Of a stretch of 64,000 nucleotides of DNA, positions 16,907-27,424 are shown in pieces; position 1 is the first letter of the stretch; the number at the start of each line of letters is the position of its first letter. This DNA comes from Paractinoplanes brasiliensis (GTDB lineage Bacteria; Actinomycetota; Actinomycetes; Mycobacteriales; Micromonosporaceae), in NCBI RefSeq assembly GCF_004362215.1, contig NZ_SNWR01000002.1, positions 2,046,001-2,110,000 of the forward strand. The letters run 5' to 3'. The translations under genes and the position numbers were made by a program. The notes beneath the pieces were generated by a model. The model did no database searches. It was not told the DNA's origin and saw nothing but the letters and a program-made list of their open reading frames with translations.

Positions 16907-16948
16907 CTTCCTAATACCGCTAGGCTACAACCTAAAGACTATAGGAAG
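16907..16948. promoter_or_regulatory. dyad operator/promoter region of the TetR gene
   Basis: Outer arms CTTCCTA (16907) and TAGGAAG (16942), and an inner dyad TAGG-6-CCTA (16921-16934). A minus-strand -10-like TATAGT (16943-16938) lies within it, so a bound repressor would block transcription. Confidence 0.5.
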
Positions 16949-17030
16949 CGAACACGTACGGGTTAATTGCAGTGCGGCAAACGCCGTGGTTCATACTGCC
17001 GTCTCACGCCTACCCCCAGGACGGTCATCA

Positions 17031-18557
<1,527 letters not shown>

Positions 18558-18563
18558 CCTTGC

Positions 18564-19496
18564 TCACGGCTCGACGCACGGGCTCGCGGCGCTCAGGCTG
18601 CTCCGGTACGCGGCCAGCATGCCGCCCGGCGCCACCAGTCCCGCCTCGGTGACGTACGCGGTGATCAGCTCGGGCGGCACCGGCTCGAAGAACTGGTTCC
18701 ACACGGCGACCCGCCCGTCCTCGGCCGGCTCCCAGCCGTCGCTGAGCTCGGCGCCGGGCCGCAGCTCCATGCCCACCTCGGACGGGTCGCCGTCGAAAAC
18801 CTTGGCCAGCTCGGTCACCCCGTACAGGGGAACGCCGTGATATCGGCAGGCCAGCGCGAGCGGAAGCGTGCCGATCTTGTTGACCAGCGTGCCGTCGGCG
18901 AACACGGCGTCGGCTCCCACGATCGCCACATCGGACTGTCCGACGGCGACCGCCATCGCGGCGTCCGAGAACAGCGTCACCGGCACGCCGGAGCCGGCCA
19001 GACTCTCGACCAGGCGCCGGGACTCGCGGTACGGGCGGGACTCCGTCACGCCGATCGACACGTCCGGCACAGTGGCGACCACCCGCCCCAGGACGCTCTG
19101 CAGCGAGGCCGAGTTCGAGTGGGTGAGCACCCGCGCGCCCGGCTTCACGATGTCGGCGCCGCCGCCGGCCAGCGCCTCGACCGCCCGCTCGGAGCGGGCC
19201 ACAAACGCGCGCATGGCCGCCGAGACGGCTTCGACAACCGAGCGCGACGACCCGTCGGTGGCGTCGGCGGTGGCCAGCGCGAGCGTCACGGCATTGCGGA
19301 CGGTGGCCATCGACGGCTTGGTGCGGTTCGCCCAGGCGCAGACCTTCTCGAGCTCGGCGCGCGTGCGGGCGGGCTCGGCAGCGCCCAGCGGCTCGAGGGT
19401 GAGCTCGATGATGCGCGCCACCGTGCGGCCGAACATGCTGCCGCCCGGAACCATGTTGCCGGTCACGGCCCGGATGAGGTCCTCGAGCTCGGTCAT
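18564..19496 (-). CDS. eIF-2B alpha/ribose-1,5-bisphosphate isomerase family protein
   Basis: 310 residues. N-terminal helices, then a Rossmann-like sugar-phosphate isomerase fold: VLTHSNSASLQSVL, VTESRPYRESRRL, IVGADAVFADGTLVNKIGTLPLALAC, VAVWNQFFEPVPPELITAYVTEAG. The GADAV..DG..xNKxGT block is the family hallmark, shared by eIF2B subunits, ribose-1,5-bisphosphate isomerase and MtnA. The gene stands alone between a kinase gene and an esterase pair. Archaeal R15P isomerases feed the AMP/RuBisCO nucleotide route; whether this one does is unknown. Confidence 0.83.
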   Translation of the reverse strand: MTELEDLIRAVTGNMVPGGSMFGRTVARIIELTLEPLGAAEPARTRAELEKVCAWANRTKPSMATVRNAVTLALATADATDGSSRSVVEAVSAAMRAFVARSERAVEALAGGGADIVKPGARVLTHSNSASLQSVLGRVVATVPDVSIGVTESRPYRESRRLVESLAGSGVPVTLFSDAAMAVAVGQSDVAIVGADAVFADGTLVNKIGTLPLALACRYHGVPLYGVTELAKVFDGDPSEVGMELRPGAELSDGWEPAEDGRVAVWNQFFEPVPPELITAYVTEAGLVAPGGMLAAYRSSLSAASPCVEP

Positions 19497-19730
19497 GTGT
19501 CGCCCTTCGGATGCGGAGGCGGGCGCCGCCGTGGCCTGACGGGCTCGTGAGCGAACCCTATTTGGTGATCTTGCATGGGCGCCACAAGGGGGACCGGGTT
19601 ACTCCTCCCGGGCGTCACCCCGGCACGATTGTGCAAGTGTCAGCGAGGATCGCCATATCGCATCGGCTGCCCAGGCTGCGAAAGTTGATCCATCGACGGA
19701 ACACGCTTCACCAGTGAATGGGAGAATCAG

Positions 19731-20027
19731 ATGCACGGCTTCCACGCCACGATGACCGCCCGGGCCGGGCACGCCGACGAGGTGGTGGCGCTGCTGCTCG
19801 ACGCGCCGGCGCTCGCCAGCCCCGACTGCGTCGTCTTCCTGGTCGGACGCTCGGCCGGCAACCCCGACGTCATCCATGTCACCGAGGGCTGGACCAGCGC
19901 CGGCGCCCACGCCGCGTTCTTCGCCACCGCGCCGGCGCAGGCCCTGGTGGCCCGGCTGCAGCCGCTGCTCGACGGCGACTCCGCCTACACCGACGAGGTT
20001 CCCGTCGGCGGAAAGGCGGCGTTCTGA
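19731..20027 (+). CDS. antibiotic biosynthesis monooxygenase (ABM) domain protein
   Basis: 98 residues. Ferredoxin-like ABM fold: FHATMTARAGHADEVVALL, CVVFLVGRSAGNPDVIHVTEGWTSAGAHAAFFATAPA. Single-domain ABM proteins act as cofactor-free oxygenases or as stress-related dimers. The stop overlaps the start of the hydrolase gene (TGATG), so the pair is one operon. Confidence 0.82.
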   Translation: MHGFHATMTARAGHADEVVALLLDAPALASPDCVVFLVGRSAGNPDVIHVTEGWTSAGAHAAFFATAPAQALVARLQPLLDGDSAYTDEVPVGGKAAF

Positions 20028-20923
20028 TGCTCGACGCCGAACTGGGAACACTGCTCGCCGGCATGCCACCGATGCCGCCGCTCACCTCGGAAACCCTCAA
20101 CCTCATTCGCCCGTACGCGGCCCCGCCGTTCCCTTCGCGCGACGACGTGACGCGGCGGGAAGTGACCATCCCCGGCGCACACGTCCCGCTGACCGTCCTC
20201 AGCCCCGCCGGCGAGCTCCCCTCCGGTGCTCCCGGCATCCTCTGGCTTCACGGCGGCGGCATGGTGATGGGCAACCGCTACTCGCAGATCGACATCCCCC
20301 TGGAGTGGCTGGCCGAGTTCGGCGCGGTCGTCGTGTCGGTCGACTACCGCCTCGCCCCGGAAGCGCGGGGCGTCACGCCGGTCCTGGACTGCTACGCCGC
20401 CCTGGAGTGGCTTGCGGCGAACGCGGCCGAACTCGGCGTTGACCCCGAGCGAGTGGTGGTGGCGGGCGCGAGCGCGGGTGGTGGGCTGGCCGCCGGGGTC
20501 GCGCTGCTCGCCCGGGACCATGGCGGGCCGGCCATCGCGGCGCAGGTGCTGATCGGGCCGATGCTCGACCACCGCAATCGCGCGGACTCGACATCGCCGG
20601 GCACCTGGAGCCGTGAGGCCAACGAGTTCGCCTGGGGCTGCCTGCTGGGCGGCCCGCACAGCGACATTCCCCCGTACGTGTCCCCCGCGCTCGCCGGCGA
20701 CCTGTCCGGCCTGCCCCCGGCGTACGTCGACGCGGGCTCGGCCGAGCTGTTCCGGGACGAGGACGTCGCGTACGCCAACCGGATCTGGGCCGCGGGCGGG
20801 CAGGCCGAGCTGCACGTGTGGGGCGGCGGGTTCCACGGTTTCGACGCCCTCTTCCCGGGTGCTGCCCTGTCGGCGGCCGCACGTGTCACCCGTACGGGCT
20901 GGCTCTCGCGCCTCCTGTCGTGA
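20027..20923 (+). CDS. alpha/beta hydrolase of the HSL (carboxylesterase IV) family
   Basis: 298 residues. HSL-family motifs: oxyanion LWLHGGGMVMGNR, VSVDYRLAPEARG, nucleophile elbow VAGASAGGGLAAG, Asp in PAYVDAGSAELFRDED and His in GGGFHGFDALFPGA. Cytoplasmic esterase or lipase for short-chain esters. Coupled to the ABM gene. Confidence 0.92.
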   Translation: MLDAELGTLLAGMPPMPPLTSETLNLIRPYAAPPFPSRDDVTRREVTIPGAHVPLTVLSPAGELPSGAPGILWLHGGGMVMGNRYSQIDIPLEWLAEFGAVVVSVDYRLAPEARGVTPVLDCYAALEWLAANAAELGVDPERVVVAGASAGGGLAAGVALLARDHGGPAIAAQVLIGPMLDHRNRADSTSPGTWSREANEFAWGCLLGGPHSDIPPYVSPALAGDLSGLPPAYVDAGSAELFRDEDVAYANRIWAAGGQAELHVWGGGFHGFDALFPGAALSAAARVTRTGWLSRLLS

Positions 20924-20944
20924 CGCCTCTCGTTCCGAGTCAGT

Positions 20945-21967
20945 TCACGGGGAGCAACCGCAGGTGTGGCCCACCACCAGGTTGCCGGTCAGCCGGACGC
21001 GGGCGGGTGGAGTGCCGGGGTGGCGGATGTCCTCAAGCAGGTGGGCGCAGGCGATGCGGGCCAGGTATTCGGTGTCCTGCCGCATCGTGGTCAGCGGCGG
21101 GATCGTGAAGCGGGCCGCCCGGGTCCCGCCCATCGACACCAGAGCCACGTCGTCGGGCACGCTCAGTCCCAGCTCCCAGCAGGCGTGCAGCGCACCGAAC
21201 GCCTGGACGTCGGAGGCCACGAACAGCGCGGTCGGCCTGCGGCCGTACACGGCCCAGGGCCGGCCATGTTCGCTCAGCAGCAGGCCGGCCGCCTGGTAGC
21301 CGCCCTCCTCCCCCGCGTCCGCGAGCGCGACCAGACCGTCCGAGGCGGGCCGGCCCGTACGCCGCTGCTGGCCCCGCCACCCGGCCAGTCGCAGCCCGTC
21401 GGCACTGACGTAGGGCGGGCCGACGATGCAGCCGATCAGGTCGTGCCCGTGCACCTGGAGGTGGTCGACCGCGCGGGCGGCGTCGCTCTCGTCGTCCATG
21501 CTGACCGTGGACAGGGAACTGTCGGGGCGTTCCTCGAGCACCAGCACCGACTGGTCGACGCCGGCGAGCGCCGCACCCGACAGCGACACGCCGGACGTGA
21601 TGATCAAGCCGTCGGTCTGGCGGTCGACGAATGTCCGGAGCAGGCGTTCCTCGCTGGAGCGGTAGCCGTAGGTGCTGGCGGTGAGGGTGAGGTAACCCTG
21701 CTCGGTGAGCGTTCGCTCGATCTCCTCGGCCAGGGATCCGTAGAACGGGTTGCTCCGGTTGGGCGTGAGCAACCCGATCGTCTGTGTGCTGCCTCCGCGC
21801 AGCGCGCTCGCGATCGCGTTGGGCCGGTAACCCAGCTGGTCGATCGCCGCCAGGACCCGTTCCCGGGTGCGGGCGGCGACCGGCCGGGGTCCGTTGTTGA
21901 GGACGTAGCTGACCACGGCCGGGGAGACGCCGGCGGCCCGCGCCACATCCGAACGTGTCACTGCCAA
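20945..21967 (-). CDS. LacI family transcriptional regulator of the nucleoside operon
   Basis: 340 residues. N-terminal HTH VTRSDVARAAGVSPAVVSYVLNN with hinge, then a periplasmic-binding-like sensor domain (IGLLTPNRSNPFYGSLAEEIE, LFVASDVQAFGALHA, PLTTMRQDTEYLARIA). It is the last gene of the nucleoside-hydrolase operon. The two LacI-type operators at 27083-27116 are its predicted target, with ribose or a nucleoside as effector (inference). Confidence 0.92.
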   Translation of the reverse strand: MAVTRSDVARAAGVSPAVVSYVLNNGPRPVAARTRERVLAAIDQLGYRPNAIASALRGGSTQTIGLLTPNRSNPFYGSLAEEIERTLTEQGYLTLTASTYGYRSSEERLLRTFVDRQTDGLIITSGVSLSGAALAGVDQSVLVLEERPDSSLSTVSMDDESDAARAVDHLQVHGHDLIGCIVGPPYVSADGLRLAGWRGQQRRTGRPASDGLVALADAGEEGGYQAAGLLLSEHGRPWAVYGRRPTALFVASDVQAFGALHACWELGLSVPDDVALVSMGGTRAARFTIPPLTTMRQDTEYLARIACAHLLEDIRHPGTPPARVRLTGNLVVGHTCGCSP

Positions 21968-21976
21968 GTGGTGCTC

Positions 21977-22930
21977 CTAAGGGTGGATCTCGGCGGGCTC
22001 GAGTCCGAGGTCCGCCGGCGAAGGATACGACGACTGGGCACCCGGGCTCTGCACCGCGAACGTTCCGGCCCGTACGCCCACGGTCACCGCGTCCCTCAGA
22101 TCAGCACCGGCGGCGAGCCGGACTGCCAGTGCCCCGACGAAGGCGTCACCGGCGCCCGTGGTGTCGACGACGGCTGTCGGCCTCGGGGCCGGGATGTGCC
22201 CGCTGTCCTGCGCGTCGGCCCAGCAGGCGCCCTCAGCGCCGACGGTGACGACCACTGAGCGGCTGCGTGTCCGCAGCTCGGTGACCGCTCGCAGGGCCGC
22301 CTCGGCGCCGCGGACCTCCCAGCCCAGCAGGCCGCTGGCCTCGGCCTCGTTGAGCACCAGCGGATCGCAGTGGGCCAGGAGTTCGCCGGCCACCGGCTGG
22401 TAGGGCGCGAGGTTGAGGATCACCCGGGCTCCGGCCGCGGCCGCCGCGGTGATGGCGGCGGTGATGATCTCGGGCAGCACCTCCGCCTGCACGACCATGG
22501 TGGCGGCGCCGGTCTCGGCGGTGATCCGGCTGACCGTACGGTGGACCCGCTCGCTGGTCAGCGCGAAGTTGGTGCCGGGCACAACGGTGATCGAGTTCTC
22601 GCCCGAGTCGTACACGAGGACCAGGGCCAGGCCCGTACGCCCCCGGCTGATGATCTCCACATTGGTGGTGTCGACGCCCTCGGACCGCAGTTCCCGGATG
22701 AGTTGAGCCCCGTCGGCATCGTCCCCGACCGAGGCCACGAAGCTGACGTCGCCGCGCAGCCGGGCCATCGCCACGGCTTGGTTGGCCCCCTTGCCGCCGG
22801 GCTGGTTGAGCAGATCGGTGGCCAGCACGGTCTCACCCGGCCCCGGCGGTTCGGCCACCCGGACGATGTAGTCCTGGTTGGCGGATCCGACGACGATGAT
22901 GCCCGCCGTGCCGGGAAGGTATGTACTCAC
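21977..22930 (-). CDS. rbsK: ribokinase
   Basis: 317 residues from the GTG at 22930, which overlaps the permease stop by 4 nt. PfkB family: IIVVGSANQDYIVRV, NQPGGKGANQAVAMARL near 44, and the C-terminal signature VDTTGAGDAFVGALAVRL near 255 with the catalytic Asp. It phosphorylates ribose released by the nucleoside hydrolase to ribose-5-phosphate. The context fits ribokinase better than another PfkB sugar kinase. Confidence 0.9.
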   Translation of the reverse strand: MSTYLPGTAGIIVVGSANQDYIVRVAEPPGPGETVLATDLLNQPGGKGANQAVAMARLRGDVSFVASVGDDADGAQLIRELRSEGVDTTNVEIISRGRTGLALVLVYDSGENSITVVPGTNFALTSERVHRTVSRITAETGAATMVVQAEVLPEIITAAITAAAAAGARVILNLAPYQPVAGELLAHCDPLVLNEAEASGLLGWEVRGAEAALRAVTELRTRSRSVVVTVGAEGACWADAQDSGHIPAPRPTAVVDTTGAGDAFVGALAVRLAAGADLRDAVTVGVRAGTFAVQSPGAQSSYPSPADLGLEPAEIHP

Positions 22931-23826
22931 TTCTCTCCACTTCCGATCGAGAGGCGTCCGAAGAAGCGCTGGAGCACGAACATGCTGATCGCGGGCACGA
23001 GGGTGAGCACGATGGTGCCGGCGAAGTTCTGCCCGTAGTCGGCCGCGTGCTCGCCGAAGGTACCGGCAAGCGCGACCGGGGCGAGTTGCAGGTCGCTGTC
23101 GCTGACGATCAGCAGCGGCCACAGGAAAGCGGTCCACTGACCGAGGAAGATCAGCAGCGCCGAGTTCGTGAGCGCTGGTCCGCTCAGACGCGCGTACAGG
23201 GAAAAGAGGATTCTCGGCTCGGAGGCGCCGTCGAGCATCGCCGCCTCCCGGTAGGACTGAGGGATCCCCAGGAAGTACTGCCGGAGGTTGAAGATCGCCA
23301 AACCGTTGGCGACTCCGGGCAGAATCAGCCCGATCATCGTGTTGCCCAGTCCCCAGTCGGTGAACTGCTGTGCCAGCGGGATGGCGATGGCCTCGAACGG
23401 CACCATGAAGCTGATCACGATGACCGCGAAGATCAGGTTGCGGCCGGGGAACTGATAGACGGCCAGGGCGTAGGCCGCCATCGCCGACATGGCCAGGCCG
23501 ATCGCGACCGACGCGATGCAGACGATGAACGAGTTGAGCAGCGCCCGGGCGAATCCCGAGTCGACCAGCAGGTGCACGTAGTTCTCGAGGGTGACCTCGG
23601 ACGGGATGACCAGGTGCCGGCTCAGCGGGGACATCGTCGTGAGAATCTCGGCGTTCGGGCGGAACGAGCCGATGAGGATCCAGATCGCCGGGAGCACAAA
23701 ACCCACGCCGACGAGGACGGCCACCGCGGTCAGCACGACGGTGGAGGTCTTCACCGGGCGCGGGGCCCGGCCCAGCGGGGCGACCGGCTCGGTGCGACCG
23801 GGGCGGGCGAGTTCGGTGGTCGTCAT
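22927..23826 (-). CDS. ABC sugar/nucleoside transporter permease (MalG type)
   Basis: 299 residues, six TM segments. The inner-membrane signature appears as EAAMLDGASEPRILFSLYARLSGPALTNSALLIFLGQW (EAA loop). CUT1-family permease 2. Overlaps ribokinase and permease 1 genes by 4 nt each. Confidence 0.93.
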   Translation of the reverse strand: MTTTELARPGRTEPVAPLGRAPRPVKTSTVVLTAVAVLVGVGFVLPAIWILIGSFRPNAEILTTMSPLSRHLVIPSEVTLENYVHLLVDSGFARALLNSFIVCIASVAIGLAMSAMAAYALAVYQFPGRNLIFAVIVISFMVPFEAIAIPLAQQFTDWGLGNTMIGLILPGVANGLAIFNLRQYFLGIPQSYREAAMLDGASEPRILFSLYARLSGPALTNSALLIFLGQWTAFLWPLLIVSDSDLQLAPVALAGTFGEHAADYGQNFAGTIVLTLVPAISMFVLQRFFGRLSIGSGEK

Positions 23827-24749
23827 CGCGGCGTCCTCTCGTCGCGCAGCAGCCGGAACTGCAGGAGCACGAAGAAGATCATGATGGCGGTGAGGATGAC
23901 GACCTCGGCCGCGCCGAGATTACGGCTGCCGTAGCCGTACGTCGTCCGGTAGGCGTCGAACATCAGCAACGTCGTGCTGTTCTGCGGGCCCCCCTGGGTG
24001 AGCAGCTGCACCGGCACGAACAGGACGAAGTTGGCGACCGTGTCGGCGACCAGCACGAACAGCAACGGGCGCCGGAGCATCGGGACGGTGATGCTGAAGA
24101 ACGTCCGGATGGCGCCGGCCCGGTCGATCTTCGCCGCGTCGTACAGCTCCTCCGGAATGGCCTGCAGACCGGAGATGAGGAAAAGCATCCAGTAGCCGAT
24201 GCCGATCCAGCTGGCCAGCAGGATGATGCTCGCCAGCGCCTGGTTGGGCGAGGTGAGGAACGGCTGCGGGTTGCCGCCGAGCGCGCTGAGGAGCGCGTTG
24301 ACCGGCCCGTCGGGGTTCAGCGCCGCCCCCCAGGCGATGCAGGAGCCCACGATCGGCACGGTGATCGGGATGAAGACGAGGGTGCGCCACACGCCGACCG
24401 CGGGGATCTTCTGCACGAACAGCACGGCCAGCAGGAGCGCGAGCACGATCTGCACCGGGTTGATGATGACGTTGAAGATCAGCGTACGGACGATCGTGTC
24501 GACGAAGTTGGGGTCGGAGAACAGCGACTCGTAGTTGCCCAGGCCGTGGAACGTGGCCGGGATGATGCCGCCGGGAAACGCCTTGTAGAGGCTCTGGACG
24601 ACGGCGCCGACGGTCGGGACGACCCGGAGCACGACGAGGGCCGCGATCGCGGGCGACAGGAAGATCGCGGCCCAGATCAGTTCCTGCCGGCGGCCGGCCC
24701 GCCGCCGCTTGGCGGCGACGGGCTCGGACGTGACGGTGGACGAAGCCAT
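23823..24749 (-). CDS. ABC sugar/nucleoside transporter permease (MalF type)
   Basis: 308 residues from the ATG at 24749, which overlaps the binding-protein stop (TAATG). Six TMs and an EAA loop (EELYDAAKIDRAGAIRTFFSITVPMLRRPLLFVL). CUT1-family permease 1. Confidence 0.93.
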   Translation of the reverse strand: MASSTVTSEPVAAKRRRAGRRQELIWAAIFLSPAIAALVVLRVVPTVGAVVQSLYKAFPGGIIPATFHGLGNYESLFSDPNFVDTIVRTLIFNVIINPVQIVLALLLAVLFVQKIPAVGVWRTLVFIPITVPIVGSCIAWGAALNPDGPVNALLSALGGNPQPFLTSPNQALASIILLASWIGIGYWMLFLISGLQAIPEELYDAAKIDRAGAIRTFFSITVPMLRRPLLFVLVADTVANFVLFVPVQLLTQGGPQNSTTLLMFDAYRTTYGYGSRNLGAAEVVILTAIMIFFVLLQFRLLRDERTPR

Positions 24750-26089
24750 TACTGGTACTTCTTCCAGGCGGTGGTCAGCTGGGCCGAGGCGCTGTCCAGC
24801 GCCGTCTTCGCGTCGGCGCCGTTGCGGATGTCGGCGAAGGCCTGGTTGAGGATCGTCTCGAACTCGATGTAGCCGATGGTCGGGACCCGGTTGACCGCGG
24901 TGTTCGAGGTCTCGAAGTCGATGATCTTCGCGGCGTCCTTGCCCGCCGGGGAGGAGAACACCGACTTCTCGAAGTAGATCTTCTTGCCCTCCGGCGACGC
25001 GGCCAGCTCGGGGTCGGAGCGGTACTTGATGTAGCCGCCGCCCTCGTCGACCGCCATCCACTTCATGAAGACCGCGGCGGCCTCCTTCTGCTTGCTGAAC
25101 GGGTTCATGGCGAGCGACCACGAGCCGGTCGGGGTGGCCGGCTTGCCGCCGGAGAAGACCGGCTGCGGCGCGACGCCCCAATCCACCTTCGACGATCCGA
25201 GCTGCGGGATCAGCCAGGGACCTTCCACGATGTACGCGGCCCGGCCGGCCACGAACGCCGGATCGGTCTCCTCGGACTTCATGCCCCTGGGTGCGACGCC
25301 CTGTTTGAACAGATCCCCGTACCAGGTGAAGGCCTTGACCCACTGCTCGGAGGTGAAGTCCGGGGTGAGGTTCTTGTCGCCGGTCGCCCCGGGCGATCCG
25401 CCGAGCTGAACCGGCAGCGGCTCCAGCTGGTAGTAGCGGTCGAACTGGCCGAACAGGAAACCATGCTGCGCGCCGGCCGACTTCGCCTTGGCGGCGTCCT
25501 TGGTGAGCTGTTCCCACGTCATCCGCTGCGCCGGGTCGGCCGACGGCTCGGGCAGCCCGGCCTTCTTCAGCAGGTCCTTGTTGTAGTAGAGCAGCTGCGT
25601 GGAGTTCGCGATCGGCAGCGCCCACAGCTTGTCCTGGAACATCCCCGAGTCGTACGCGGTGGGGTCGAACGACTCCTTGAAGCCCGCGAACGCCTCGGTC
25701 AGGTCCTCGGCCTCGCCCCGCGCGGCGAGCGCGGAGATGCGCGGCTGGTCGGCCCAATAGACATCGGGGTCGCCGCCCTTGTTGGCGATCCGCGCGTCCA
25801 GGGTGCTGTTCAGGCTGTCGAACGGGACCGACTGGTAGTCGACCTTGATGGTGGGGTGGGCCTTCTCGAAGGCGTCGATGACCTCCTGCATGTGGGCGGT
25901 CTTGAGGTCGAGAATGCTGAGCACCTTGATGGTGGCGGTCGGGTCGGTGCTCGGCAGCGACCAGCCCCCGCCGGTGCTGCCTGTGTCGCTGTCGCCGCCG
26001 GAGCAGGCGGTGAGGACGAGGGCCGAGGCAGTGGCGGCGGCCAGCCCGGCGAGCAACCGCCGCCGGCTGAAGGTGGCTGTGAGAGACAT
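24749..26089 (-). CDS. extracellular solute-binding lipoprotein of the nucleoside ABC importer
   Basis: 446 residues. Twin-Arg-like signal (FSRRRLLAG) ending in the lipobox LVLTACSGG near residue 29. SBP_bac_1 fold with IKVLSILDLKTAHMQEVIDAFEKAHPTIKVDY and WALPIANSTQLLYYNKDLLKKAG. CUT1 proteins usually bind sugars; with a nucleoside hydrolase and ribokinase in the operon, the ligand is probably a ribonucleoside or riboside. No ATPase gene is present, so a shared MsiK-type ATPase would be needed. Confidence 0.92.
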   Translation of the reverse strand: MSLTATFSRRRLLAGLAAATASALVLTACSGGDSDTGSTGGGWSLPSTDPTATIKVLSILDLKTAHMQEVIDAFEKAHPTIKVDYQSVPFDSLNSTLDARIANKGGDPDVYWADQPRISALAARGEAEDLTEAFAGFKESFDPTAYDSGMFQDKLWALPIANSTQLLYYNKDLLKKAGLPEPSADPAQRMTWEQLTKDAAKAKSAGAQHGFLFGQFDRYYQLEPLPVQLGGSPGATGDKNLTPDFTSEQWVKAFTWYGDLFKQGVAPRGMKSEETDPAFVAGRAAYIVEGPWLIPQLGSSKVDWGVAPQPVFSGGKPATPTGSWSLAMNPFSKQKEAAAVFMKWMAVDEGGGYIKYRSDPELAASPEGKKIYFEKSVFSSPAGKDAAKIIDFETSNTAVNRVPTIGYIEFETILNQAFADIRNGADAKTALDSASAQLTTAWKKYQ

Positions 26090-26113
26090 ATCAGGAGAGT
26101 CCCTTCTTCTCGG

Positions 26114-27067
26114 TCAGAGACCGGTGATGAGTCCGAGGAAGTGTTCGGTGAAGGCATCAGCGTCGACGGAGACCGCCACGCGGGCGTTCGCGGCCGGCGG
26201 TTCCGCGCCCTCGCGACGGTCAGTGATCATCACGCCGCGGGCCTCCCCCTCACCGGTGATCACCGAGACCGTCACCTCGCGGAACTCGCACAGGTCGGGC
26301 CGGGTGAGGACGGCGACGGCCAGCGGGTCGTGCATGGCGCACGAGTCGGCCTCGAGGGGGTTGCCGGGGTACAGCGCGTGGATGTGGTCGATCCAGGCGA
26401 GGGTGAACTCGCCGGCGAACGGGGCGAAGGCCGTGCCCGCCTCGATCATCCGCTGGGCGTGCTCGCGGTTGAGGCGCGCCTGCAGGGTGACGTCGAGACC
26501 CACCCACCGCTGGGGCGCGCCCGAGCGCAGCACGGCCTGGGCTGCCTCGGGGTCGACCCAGACGTTGAACTCCCCGGGCATGTCGCGGTTGGACATGGTG
26601 CCGAAGAACATCCCGCCCATGATGACGATTTCCTTGACCGCTTCGGCGATGCGCGGTTCGAGCAGCAGAGCGGCTGCGACGTTGGTCAGCGGGCCGATGG
26701 CGACCAGGGTGATCTCCCCCGGGTGGGCCATGATGTGCTCGGCGATCGCGACGGCCGCGTAGCCGCCGGTGGGCGTCCGGGCCGAGTCACGCAACGCCAG
26801 CACATTGTCGGCGGGCGTGCGTTTGAGGTGCGGCCGGGTGTATGCGGCCGAGGCGCCCCGCACGATCGGGACGTCCTTGATGCCCAGCCGGTTCACCAGC
26901 TCACCCGTGAGGATGGTGGCGCTCTCGACGTCGGTGTTGCCGTTGACGGTGGTGATCAGGTCGAGCTCGATGCCGGGATCGGCGTATGCGAGAGCCAGCG
27001 CGAACCCGTCGTCGATGTCGGAGCCGGGTGCGCCCATGGCGAGGTCGGTGTCGAGGATGATGCGCAT
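26114..27067 (-). CDS. inosine-uridine-type nucleoside hydrolase
   Basis: 317 residues from the ATG at 27067 (MRIILDTDL). The N-terminal Asp cluster DTDLAMGAPGSDIDDGFAL binds Ca2+ and ribose but carries an insertion compared with the usual DTDPGxDDA. Also VAIGPLTNVAAAL, IVIMGGMFFG, FNVWVDPEAAQAVL and the active-site His region SCAMHDPLAVAV. It splits ribonucleosides into base and ribose. First gene of the operon; there is no signal peptide, so it acts after uptake. Confidence 0.93.
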   Translation of the reverse strand: MRIILDTDLAMGAPGSDIDDGFALALAYADPGIELDLITTVNGNTDVESATILTGELVNRLGIKDVPIVRGASAAYTRPHLKRTPADNVLALRDSARTPTGGYAAVAIAEHIMAHPGEITLVAIGPLTNVAAALLLEPRIAEAVKEIVIMGGMFFGTMSNRDMPGEFNVWVDPEAAQAVLRSGAPQRWVGLDVTLQARLNREHAQRMIEAGTAFAPFAGEFTLAWIDHIHALYPGNPLEADSCAMHDPLAVAVLTRPDLCEFREVTVSVITGEGEARGVMITDRREGAEPPAANARVAVSVDADAFTEHFLGLITGL

Positions 27068-27082
27068 CGAAGCAAACCCCAT

Positions 27083-27116
27083 TCAACTCGTGTTGACCGC
27101 AGTAAACACGAGTTGA
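27083..27116. promoter_or_regulatory. two phased LacI-type operators before the nucleoside operon
   Basis: Site 1, TCAACTCGTGTTGA (27083-27096), and site 2, TAAACACGAGTTGA (27103-27116), are CG-centred near-palindromes whose centres are 20 bp apart, about two helical turns. Together they form a perfect 14-bp inverted repeat, ATTCAACTCGTGTT / AACACGAGTTGAAT (27081-27118). They lie 16-49 bp upstream of the nucleoside hydrolase start. Confidence 0.75.
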
Positions 27117-27311
27117 ATGTGACCGACAAGACATTGCCGAGATGTTGATGAAACATCCGTAACGTTCCGGAAACAGGTTGACTGCCCCTCTCGGGCAGGG
27201 CCGAAGGGCACTGCGCGCGGCGCCCGACGCCTGGCCAGGCCCTTCGGCCCTGGCGATTCCGGCGCCGGCCGAAGATGGTGGACGAAGGACTCGCGCCAAG
27301 GAGGGGTTCCG

Positions 27312-27391
27312 GTGCCCGCGCTGACCTTCGGTGTCGAAGAGGAATTCCTGTCCTCGATCCGGGGCACCGGCCGTTCCACTGAGAGCGCGGG
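27312..27391 (+). pseudogene. remnant of a carboxylate-amine ligase (GCS2/YbdK) gene, 5' end only
   Basis: An intact ribosome binding site (AAGGAGG) precedes a GTG and the codons PALTFGVEEEFL, the typical start of GCS2-family ligases. After FL the original reading continues only in another frame as VLDPGHRPFH and then meets a stop. About 25 codons remain of a gene of about 370. The rest of the interval 27119-27424 shows only the promoter region of the next gene. Confidence 0.7.
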
Positions 27392-27424
27392 CGGGCCGGC
27401 CGCACGGACGGCAAGGAGCACACC

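Noticed and set aside
20945..21967. The LacI protein as the CebR repressor of the cellulase genes
   Set aside because: It closes the nucleoside operon, and the operators at that operon differ from the CebR palindrome.
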